A stretch of DNA of 5,314 nt from an uncultured Lachnospiraceae bacterium (GTDB lineage Bacteria; Bacillota; Clostridia; Lachnospirales; Lachnospiraceae): NCBI GenBank assembly GCA_905233835.1, contig CAJOGB010000138.1:1-5314 (forward strand), written 5' to 3'. The position numbers were made by a program, and so were the translations under genes. The notes beneath the pieces were generated by a model. That model was given only the letters and a program-made list of their open reading frames with translations. It did no database searches and was not told the origin of the DNA. This document shows positions 1-4,831 of this stretch, piece after piece; position 1 is the first letter of the stretch, and every line of letters begins with the position of its first letter.

Positions 1-1
1 G

Positions 2-286
2 AATTCAAAGGCATTGGGCGCAGACCTTACCTTTGCATTCCCGGATGTTGAAATGAGTGTTATGGATCCGGATCTTGCAGGTGGTATTTTGGCCGGCGAC
101 AAAGGCGATGTTTCTGAAGCCAGCCGTGAGTTTGAAGAAAAGGCTACCGGTCTTTCCAATGCAGCTCGCCGCGGTCTCGTAGATAAGGTTGTCAACTTCG
201 GCGATGCCCGTAAATATTTGATTGCCGGATTTGATATGCTTTTTGAAAAGAGTGAAGGAAACTATAAAAAACACACAACAAAGTAA
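2..286 (+). CDS. Acyl-CoA carboxyltransferase (MmdA / 12S type), C-terminal fragment
   Basis: This is the C-terminal 94 residues of a biotin-dependent acyl-CoA carboxyltransferase; the start lies upstream of the window and the frame is open from base 2. The opening residues NSKALGADLTFAFPDVEMSV match the conserved block near the C-terminus of the MmdA / PccB / transcarboxylase 12S family (SK.xGAD..xAxP.AE..VM). The end (GLSNAARRGLVDKVV, then DARKYLIAGFDML) matches the family's final helices, where the usual phrase is the 'aa..G.vD.vI.P..TR' block. In this family the protein transfers a carboxyl group between methylmalonyl-, malonyl- or glutaconyl-CoA and biotin, in the cytoplasm. The acyl-CoA cannot be told from this fragment. 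It lies 12 bases before the oadG-like gene, so the two are surely co-transcribed. The linked OadG, biotin carrier, OadB and OadA genes favour methylmalonyl-CoA decarboxylase or transcarboxylase. An internal TTG or ATG start is not plausible, because family homology continues to the very edge of the window. Confidence 0.88.
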   Translation, partial: NSKALGADLTFAFPDVEMSVMDPDLAGGILAGDKGDVSEASREFEEKATGLSNAARRGLVDKVVNFGDARKYLIAGFDMLFEKSEGNYKKHTTK

Positions 287-298
287 GGCGGTGAATCT

Positions 299-1039
299 AT
301 GAAAAAGAAATTAGTATTTCTGATCGGCTGCCTGACTTTGATGCTTTGCTTTTGTGCATGCTCTGCGAAAAAGACGGAGACTACCTACGGCGGTTATACC
401 GAGGAGACCCTACGACTAAACGCAGAGAATACAGCGTCATCTTTAATAGGTCTAAGCGATGAGGCATTGTTACAAAACCTCGAATATTACGGATCTATGG
501 CGTCAGACAGTGAAGATGCGAGTGCGGCCCTAAATTATGCACTCCTTAGTGATTGGAGCGAAGTTAAACCGGTGGTTGGAGAGTTTCAAGGATTTTCCGA
601 TTTTACCGTGGATAAAACCGGAAAGACTTTAACGACCACACTTTTAATTAAGTTCTCAAACAGAGACGCAAAAATAATCTACGTGTTTAATGCAAATAAC
701 ATGAAGATTACGGCCATGAACGTGGAACCGGTATACAGCTTATCGGAAATCATGTCAAAGGCTGCACTAAATACGGTAATGGGAATTTTAACCGTGTTTA
801 CCATTTTAATTTTAATCAGCTTGGTGATATTTGCTTTCAATGTCATTCCGTATCTGGAGAAGAAATTCAAAGAGAAGGATGCACCTGCGGTTGCACAATC
901 TGCACCTGCAACTGTATCCGCTACTGAGGATGTTACGGATGATTTGGAACTAGTGGCGGTAATTGCAGCGGCGATTGCGGCTGACACCGGAACGACAACG
1001 GATTCTTTTGTGGTTCGTTCCATCAAGCGCAGATACTAA
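299..1039 (+). CDS. OadG-family gamma subunit of Na+-pumping decarboxylase, predicted lipoprotein
   Basis: This 246-residue protein is probably the small membrane-anchoring (gamma) subunit that holds the carboxyltransferase to OadB. Residues 1-21 look like a lipoprotein signal peptide: MKKK, a hydrophobic core, then cysteines at 11, 17, 19 and 21, with Cys21 (F-C-A-C) the most likely lipidation site. Residues 22-155 form an outward-facing domain that I do not recognise by name. The segment SLSEIMSKAALNTVMGILTV (147-166) and the hydrophobic stretch to about 183 are the OadG-type transmembrane helix, preceded by the typical 'N..MG...VF..L' pattern. A Lys/Glu-rich and Ala/Pro-rich linker (187-210) follows, then a cytoplasmic tail rich in Asp, Ala and Ile that ends VVRSIKRRY. 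Classical OadG proteins are under 100 residues, so this is a long variant. The ATG follows AAGGCGGTG and lies 12 bases after the upstream stop. The family call rests on the helix motif and the operon; sequence similarity across OadG proteins is generally low. Confidence 0.8.
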   Translation: MKKKLVFLIGCLTLMLCFCACSAKKTETTYGGYTEETLRLNAENTASSLIGLSDEALLQNLEYYGSMASDSEDASAALNYALLSDWSEVKPVVGEFQGFSDFTVDKTGKTLTTTLLIKFSNRDAKIIYVFNANNMKITAMNVEPVYSLSEIMSKAALNTVMGILTVFTILILISLVIFAFNVIPYLEKKFKEKDAPAVAQSAPATVSATEDVTDDLELVAVIAAAIAADTGTTTDSFVVRSIKRRY

Positions 1040-1044
1040 GAATT

Positions 1045-1050
1045 GGAGGA
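1045..1050 (+). promoter_or_regulatory. Ribosome binding site deciding the biotin-carrier start
   Basis: GGAGGA stands 7 bases before the ATG at 1058. An in-frame TTG at 1043 would put this Shine-Dalgarno inside the coding sequence and would add five residues (MEDNK) unlike the family N-terminus. The ATG is therefore the better start. Confidence 0.8.
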
Positions 1051-1057
1051 TAATAAA

Positions 1058-1414
1058 ATGAAAAATTATACCATTACCGTAAACGGAAATGTTTATGATG
1101 TTACAGTAGAAGAAAAGGGAGGAAGCTCATCTGCTCCCGTAGCGCAAGCGGCTCCTAAGGCTGCTCCTAAGAAGGCGGCTTCCGCAGGTGCAGGCAGCGT
1201 AAAGATTGAAGCAGGTGCCGCAGGAAAAGTATTTAAGATCGCAGCAAATGTCGGCGCATCCGTTTCAAAGGGTGATCCGATTGTTGTTCTTGAAGTTATG
1301 AAGATGGAAACCCCGGTAGTTGCTCCTTGCGATGGTGTGGTAGCATCCATCGATGTTACGGAAGGATCTCAGATTGAGGCCGGTGCACTTCTTGCAACAT
1401 TAAACGAAGCATAA
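1058..1414 (+). CDS. Biotin carboxyl carrier protein (biotinyl subunit of the decarboxylase)
   Basis: This 118-residue protein carries the mobile carboxybiotin between the carboxyltransferase(s) and OadB. The N-terminus MKNYTITVNGNVYDVTVEE (1-19) is the usual start of the small GcdC/MmdC/1.3S-type carriers. Residues 25-47 are a flexible Ala/Pro/Lys linker. Residues 48-118 form the biotinyl domain: it opens near GAAGKVFKIAANVGASVSKG and has the biotinylation site EVMKMET with the acceptor Lys82 (codon 1301-1303). The matching hairpin half is APCDGVVASIDVTEGSQIEAG, and the end is LLATLNEA. The residue two before the Lys is Val where Ala is the more common bacterial choice; VMKM is known from eukaryotic acetyl-CoA carboxylases, so this should still be biotinylated. 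The gene lies 18 bases after the gamma-subunit stop and 16 bases before oadB. Because the OadA product here has no biotin domain, this carrier must serve it. An acetyl-CoA carboxylase carrier (AccB) is unlikely given the neighbours. Confidence 0.93.
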   Translation: MKNYTITVNGNVYDVTVEEKGGSSSAPVAQAAPKAAPKKAASAGAGSVKIEAGAAGKVFKIAANVGASVSKGDPIVVLEVMKMETPVVAPCDGVVASIDVTEGSQIEAGALLATLNEA

Positions 1415-1757
1415 AACGGGAGGCGCGAATATGAGTTATGTATTGGAAACCATGTCCAATCTACTCCACCAAACAGCTTTCTTTAATCTAACGGTAGGAA
1501 ACTATGTCATGATCGCGGTTGCATGCGTATTCTTATACCTTGCAATTCGTAAAGGATATGAACCGCTTCTTTTGGTACCGATTGCCTTCGGTATGCTTTT
1601 GGTTAATATCTATCCGGACATTATAGCTTCCCCGGAGGAAACCTCAAACGGAGTAGGGGGACTTTTGTATTACTTCTATAGTTTGGATGAATGGTCCATT
1701 TTGCCTTCGCTGATATTCCTCGGCGTCGGTGCCATGACGGATTTTGGTCCTTTGATT

Positions 1758-1761
1758 GCAG
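1758..1761 (+). other. First oadB frameshift junction (inferred 35-bp deletion)
   Basis: Upstream frame reads ...G-P-L-I-A ending with GCA at 1758-1760. Downstream frame resumes with CAG (Gln) at 1759-1761, then I-G-I-F-T-A-Y. The family has about 11 residues between that Ala and Gln. The two shared bases (CA) in GCAG, or three if the lost codon before Gln ended in G, are compatible with a short-homology deletion. Confidence 0.8.
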
Positions 1762-2445
1762 ATTGGTATTTTTACCGCTTATTTGCTGGCGATTTTACTT
1801 GGATTTTCCGATCAGGCTGCAGCGGCGGTTTCTATCATCGGTGGTGCGGACGGACCGACCTCCATTTTCCTTGCCGGAAAACTGGGACAGTCGGCGCTTA
1901 TGGGACCTATCGCGGTGGCGGCATATTCTTATATGTCTTTGGTACCCATTATTCAGCCTCCGATTATGAAGTTGTTTACAACCAAAGAAGAACGTGCCAT
2001 AAAGATGCAGAACCTTCGTCCGGTTTCAAAATTGGAACGTATCTTATTCCCGATTATCGTTACGATTATCGTATGTTTGCTTCTCCCCACCACAGCTCCT
2101 TTGGTAGGTATGTTGATGCTGGGAAATCTTTTCAGAGAATCCGGCGTTGTTCGTCAGTTATCTGAAACCGCTAGTAATGCCATGATGTATATCGTAGTTA
2201 TTTTGCTTGGTACATCCGTTGGTGCATCTACTTCCGCAGAAGCATTCTTAAACTTAAGTACAATTAAAATCGTTGTTTTAGGTTTGGTAGCATTTTGTTT
2301 CGGTACCGCTGCCGGAGTTCTTTTCGGTAAGTTGCTTTGTCATCTTACTCACGGAAAAATCAATCCGCTTATCGGTTCTGCCGGAGTATCCGCAGTGCCT
2401 ATGGCAGACCGTGTATCTCAGAAAGTGGGAGCGGAAGAAGATCCG

Positions 2446-2452
2446 ACCGGGA
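2446..2452 (+). other. Second oadB frameshift junction (inferred 23-bp deletion)
   Basis: The middle frame is family-like up to E-E-D-P-T (ACC at 2446-2448). Family sequence resumes at GGA (2450-2452) as G-P-N-V-A-G-V-I-G. The conserved NFLLMHAM block that normally joins them is absent except perhaps the last G of the Met codon (2449). Continuing in the middle frame gives a non-family Arg/Ser-rich tail that stops at 2526. Confidence 0.8.
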
Positions 2453-2545
2453 CCAAACGTTGCCGGAGTTATCGGTACGGCAGTAGCCGCCGGTGTATTT
2501 ATGGCGATATTCGGAGTTTAATTTAACACTATGGAGGATAAATAA

Positions 2546-3964
2546 ATGGCAGAGATTAGTCCAAAACCGGTAAAAATTACCGAGACAATACTTCGAGATG
2601 CACATCAGTCTCTGATTGCAACCCGTATGCCAACCTCTATCATGCTTCCGATTGTGGACAAGATGGATCAGGTTGGTTATAACGCAGTGGAATGTTGGGG
2701 CGGTGCTACATTTGATGCGTGCTTGCGTTTCTTAAAAGAAGATCCGTGGGATCGTTTACGTAAGCTCCGTGACGGATTTAAAAATACCAAATTACAGATG
2801 TTGTTCCGTGGTCAGAATATTTTGGGATATTCCCAGTATCCGGATGATGTGGTGGAGTACTTCGTTCAGAAGTCCATCGCAAACGGAATTGATATCATTC
2901 GTATCTTTGACTGCTTAAACGATATTCGAAATCTTCAGACCGCAGTTAATGCCACAAACAAAGAAAAAGGTCATGCTCAGGTGGCGCTTTCTTATACTTT
3001 GGGTGAAGCATATACCCTTGATTATTGGAAGGATATTGCAAAACGTATCGAGGATATGGGTGCAAGCTCCATCTGTATTAAGGATATGGCGGGTCTTTTG
3101 GTTCCGGCAAAGGCTTACGAACTTGTAAGTGCATTGAAGGAATCTACCGCACTTCCCATTGAGTTACATACGCACTATACATCCGGTGTGGCTTCTATGA
3201 CTTATCTTAAAGCAGTAGAGGCAGGATGCGATATCATTGACTGTGCAATGTCACCTTTTGCTCTTGGAACTTCACAGCCGGCTACGGAAGTTATGGCGGC
3301 TGCGTTTGAAGGAACTCCGTATGATACGGGATTTGATCAGGAACTCTTATCCGAAATCGCAGATTACTTCCGTCCTTACAGAGAAGAGTGCATTGAGAAC
3401 GGTTTGCTTTCTACGAAGGTACTTGGTGTAAATATCAATACTCTTCGTTATCAGGTTCCGGGCGGTATGCTTTCCAACTTGATTTCTCAGTTGAAGGAAC
3501 AGGGAAAAGAAGATAAACTTCGTGAAGTTTTGGAAGAAGTACCTCGCGTACGTAAAGACCTTGGTGAACCGCCTCTTGTTACACCGTCATCTCAGATTGT
3601 GGGTACACAGGCAGTATTTAACGTACTTATGGGCGAAAGATATAAAGTGGCTACCGAGCAGACAAAGGACATCTTACTCGGAAAATACGGTCAGACCGTT
3701 AAGCCTTTCAATCCGGAAGTGGTAGATAAGGTATTGGGAGCCGATAAGGATAAAGCCATTACCTGTCGTCCTGCAGATTTGATTGAACCGGGACTTAAGA
3801 AGTTTGAAGAGGAATGTGCACAGTGGAAGCAGCAGGATGAGGATGTGCTTTCATACGCGTTGTTCCCGAAGGTAGCGACAGAGTTTTTCCAGTATCGTCA
3901 GGCACAGCAGACCGGTGTGGATCCTGCTAAAGCCGATACTGCAAACGGAGCATATCCGGTTTAA
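2546..3964 (+). CDS. oadA: OadA / transcarboxylase 5S-type oxaloacetate (pyruvate) carboxyltransferase subunit
   Basis: This 472-residue cytoplasmic enzyme transfers the carboxyl group between oxaloacetate and biotin (pyruvate being the decarboxylated partner). Residues 10-270 are a DRE-TIM / HMGL-like barrel. The opening ITETILRDAHQSLIATRMPT carries the metal ligand Asp18. SICIKDMAGLL holds Lys179, the lysine carbamylated in 5S enzymes, and ELHTHYTSG holds the metal-binding His208 and His210. CAMSPFALGTSQPATE (233-248) is the usual substrate-side motif. Residues of about 295-460 are the conserved carboxylase (PYC_OADA) domain, including RYQVPGGMLSNL and TPSSQIVGTQAV. The protein ends at AYPV with no biotinyl domain, so it depends on the separate carrier encoded upstream, as in transcarboxylase 5S and unlike the full-length Klebsiella OadA. 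The ATG has GGAGG 8 bases upstream and lies 24 bases after the oadB stop. A pyruvate carboxylase B subunit is the main alternative name; the linked oadB/oadG genes and the lack of a biotin carboxylase gene favour the decarboxylase or transcarboxylase role. Confidence 0.94.
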   Translation: MAEISPKPVKITETILRDAHQSLIATRMPTSIMLPIVDKMDQVGYNAVECWGGATFDACLRFLKEDPWDRLRKLRDGFKNTKLQMLFRGQNILGYSQYPDDVVEYFVQKSIANGIDIIRIFDCLNDIRNLQTAVNATNKEKGHAQVALSYTLGEAYTLDYWKDIAKRIEDMGASSICIKDMAGLLVPAKAYELVSALKESTALPIELHTHYTSGVASMTYLKAVEAGCDIIDCAMSPFALGTSQPATEVMAAAFEGTPYDTGFDQELLSEIADYFRPYREECIENGLLSTKVLGVNINTLRYQVPGGMLSNLISQLKEQGKEDKLREVLEEVPRVRKDLGEPPLVTPSSQIVGTQAVFNVLMGERYKVATEQTKDILLGKYGQTVKPFNPEVVDKVLGADKDKAITCRPADLIEPGLKKFEEECAQWKQQDEDVLSYALFPKVATEFFQYRQAQQTGVDPAKADTANGAYPV

Positions 3965-4005
3965 ATAGAATGATTAAGAGTGTATCTTTTTTGTGTCTTT
4001 TTATG

Positions 4006-4014
4006 TGATATACT
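4006..4014 (+). promoter_or_regulatory. Possible extended -10 element inside an inverted repeat
   Basis: TGATATACT fits the extended -10 pattern TGnTATAxT, but no good -35 lies 16-18 bases upstream (a T-rich stretch is there). It sits inside the perfect inverted repeat TGTGA-TATAC-TCACA (4004-4018). It could start a short transcript near 4021 that would end at the terminator at 4144-4177. Weak evidence on its own. Confidence 0.3.
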
Positions 4015-4020
4015 CACAAA

Positions 4021-4175
4021 TGTAGTGAGGTACCGAGTGTGACTCCTTGGTATATTCACTAACATTATACATTCTTTCGTATGTGGAAAATATTAGCGCA
4101 TGATTTTTCACATCGGAATTGTGTTCCATATTTCCTCAAGATGAAAGGGAGCGGGCAGCCGCTCCTTTTCTATTT
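4021..4175 (+). ncRNA. Candidate structured small RNA or structured 3' UTR between oadA and the next unit
   Basis: No coding potential is seen here, but the + strand can fold repeatedly. Hairpin 1 (4023-4061) pairs TAGTGA with TCACTA and TACC with GGTA, around an inner GAGT-GTG-ACTC. Hairpin 2 (4081-4113) pairs ATGTGGAAAAT with ATTTTTCACAT, 11 bp with one G-U, loop of 11. Hairpin 3 (4115-4127) is GGAA-TTGTG-TTCC. The terminator hairpin follows. A CTCAC/GTGAG pairing (4013-4017 with 4025-4029) would compete with hairpin 1, and TGAGG/CCTCA (4026-4030 with 4134-4138) could close the whole stretch. An extended -10 lies just upstream. I do not recognise a known RNA family; a simple long 3' end of the oad mRNA is an equally good reading. 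Confidence 0.25.
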
Positions 4176-4177
4176 TT
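4144..4177 (+). terminator. Rho-independent terminator
   Basis: The perfect stem GGAGCGG / CCGCTCC (4148-4154 and 4159-4165) closes a GCAG loop. It is extended by a G-U pair and three A-U pairs (AAAG with TTTT), giving up to 11 bp. TTTT, CTA and then a run of seven T follow. There is no matching T-run on the other strand, so it acts for + strand transcripts. It lies 180 bases beyond the oadA stop and separates the decarboxylase operon from the regulator unit. Confidence 0.88.
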
Positions 4178-4189
4178 TTATATAAAAAA
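4174..4189. repeat. Perfect 16-bp A/T palindrome
   Basis: TTTTTTATATAAAAAA is its own reverse complement. It overlaps the terminator T-run on its left and lies 9 bases before the TG of the next extended -10 on its right, where a -35 would be expected. It may act as an A/T-rich upstream promoter element or merely as the terminator tail; its role is unproven. Confidence 0.5.
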
Positions 4190-4198
4190 GGAATGTTA

Positions 4199-4207
4199 TG
4201 GTATAAT
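4199..4207 (+). promoter_or_regulatory. Extended -10 promoter for the membrane-protein / response-regulator unit
   Basis: TGGTATAAT is a perfect extended -10 (TGn plus consensus TATAAT). The -35 position 17 bases upstream is only A/T-rich (TATATA), which extended -10 promoters tolerate. The expected start is near 4214, leaving a leader of about 32 bases before the ATG at 4246. It comes directly after the terminator, which supports a new transcription unit. Confidence 0.65.
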
Positions 4208-4245
4208 TACGTTAATTGATAAAAACGACAAAGTGGGGAAATACT

Positions 4246-4815
4246 ATGGCTGAATTACGAGAAGTAGACGGATTTTTGTTCTCAACGGAAGAGGAATACA
4301 AAAATGCCTTAAAAGAACAAAAAGCAGTGGTGTATTTGAAAAAACAGATGAGCGGAAAGGATGGAAAGTCCATTCTTAAAGTTTATAACCAACTGTTGGA
4401 ACAAAAGATATTTAAGACGGAAGTTGGATATGCGTTTTTACATGATATTAACGTGGCGTTGCATCGTCAACCTAAAATCGCGGAATCCGTGATCAATCCC
4501 ATCCCCGTGGAACGTGCGGTGATTAAGGAAACCATGACGATTTCAAATGCCGAAGCGCCGGAGGAAAAACCGCCGAAGGTGATTGTAAAAACGATTCAAG
4601 CCAATTCTTCCAAACAGGTAAAGGCTCTTCGCATTGTTATTATTGTTTTGGTTGTAGTAATCATCGGAATGTTTGGTATTACCTTAACCAGTCAAACCCC
4701 TACGATTATCGACTACGAAACGAAATTACAGGATAAATATGCTGCTTGGGAACAGCAGTTAACACAGCGGGAAGCGCAGATTAAAGCAAAAGAGTTGGAA
4801 TTAAACATCGATTAA
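4246..4815 (+). CDS. Hypothetical single-pass membrane protein with C-terminal helical tail
   Basis: I do not recognise a named family for this 189-residue protein. Residues 1-75 are a soluble, likely helical, cytoplasmic domain (MAELREVDGFLFSTEEEYKN, then a YLKKQM / YNQLLEQKIFKTEVGYAFL pattern). Residues 76-125 are a Pro- and Lys-rich linker with EKPPK. Residues 127-147 (ALRIVIIVLVVVIIGMFGIT) are one strong transmembrane helix, preceded by Lys123 and Lys126, which suggests a cytoplasmic N-terminus. Residues 155-189 are charged and heptad-like (LQDKYAAWEQQLTQREAQIK), probably a short coiled coil outside the cell. There is no signal peptide or catalytic motif. The ATG at 4246 has TGGGGA 6 bases upstream; an in-frame TTG at 4216 would place that site inside the gene, so I reject it. 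It is first in a unit with a response regulator 16 bases downstream, so a role in sensing or signalling is possible but is only inferred from position. Confidence 0.85.
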   Translation: MAELREVDGFLFSTEEEYKNALKEQKAVVYLKKQMSGKDGKSILKVYNQLLEQKIFKTEVGYAFLHDINVALHRQPKIAESVINPIPVERAVIKETMTISNAEAPEEKPPKVIVKTIQANSSKQVKALRIVIIVLVVVIIGMFGITLTSQTPTIIDYETKLQDKYAAWEQQLTQREAQIKAKELELNID

Positions 4816-4819
4816 AATT

Positions 4820-4825
4820 GGAGAG
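4820..4825 (+). promoter_or_regulatory. Ribosome binding site for a TTG-started response regulator
   Basis: GGAGAG lies 6 bases before TTG at 4832. No ATG or GTG occurs in frame near the receiver-domain start, and TTG-Ser-Lys-Val-Arg-Val-Leu-Val-Val-Asp-Asp is the expected N-terminus, so TTG is the start. Confidence 0.7.
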
Positions 4826-4831
4826 AGAAAA

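Larger units (their letters stand above)
1431..2521 (+). pseudogene. oadB: Na+-pumping decarboxylase beta subunit OadB, disrupted by two frameshifting deletions
   Basis: OadB is the multi-pass membrane subunit that decarboxylates carboxybiotin and exports Na+. The ATG at 1431 follows GGGAGG. Family sequence is read in three frames: 1431-1760 (MSYVLET to FLGVGAMTDFGPLIA), 1759-2448 (QIGIFTAYLL to QKVGAEEDPT) and 2450-2521 (GPNVAGVIGTAVAAGVFM to the TAA). Comparison with the remembered Klebsiella OadB shows about 11 residues missing at the first junction (the NPxxLLLGAAA segment) and about 8 at the second (NFLLMHAM). These equal deletions of 35 and 23 bp, each shifting the frame; the repaired length would be about 382 residues, normal for the family. 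Functional motifs survive in the middle frame: GGADGPT with the key Asp (codon 1849-1851), AAYSYM, and the NPLIG..G.S.VPMA.R helix (2362-2412). As written, translation from the ATG goes off-frame after residue 110 and stops at 2165, so no working pump is made. Natural pseudogene and cloning or assembly artefact are both possible. Confidence 0.9.

Noticed and set aside
5..274. Open frame on the - strand opposite the carboxyltransferase fragment
   Set aside because: It is the shadow of a gene with clear family homology and shows no recognisable protein or ribosome binding site.
679..1350. Two - strand open frames opposite the gamma subunit and biotin carrier
   Set aside because: Their composition (runs of Ala, Thr and Val) mirrors the Ala-rich coding strand; no motif or start signal supports them.
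1755..1765. Programmed ribosomal frameshifting in oadB
   Set aside because: There is no slippery heptamer, and conserved residues are missing at both junctions, so shifting frame would not restore a normal protein.
1431..2165. A stand-alone 244-residue protein from the oadB start
   Set aside because: Only the first 110 residues are OadB-like; the rest is off-frame translation of the conserved OadB core that is readable in the next frame.
1756..2526. A genuine second gene starting at TTG 1756
   Set aside because: No ribosome binding site precedes it, it begins within the OadB core, and its end is also out of the family frame.
3237..3725. Two short + strand open frames inside oadA
   Set aside because: They lie out of frame within a strongly conserved enzyme and have no independent support.
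3980..4010. Terminator directly after oadA at the T-rich run
   Set aside because: No GC-rich stem precedes the T tract; the convincing terminator is at 4144-4177.
4023..4061. T-box leader or known riboswitch because of GGTACCG next to a hairpin
   Set aside because: The full T-box consensus, specifier stem and a downstream synthetase or amino-acid gene are absent, and the terminator is followed by a new promoter.
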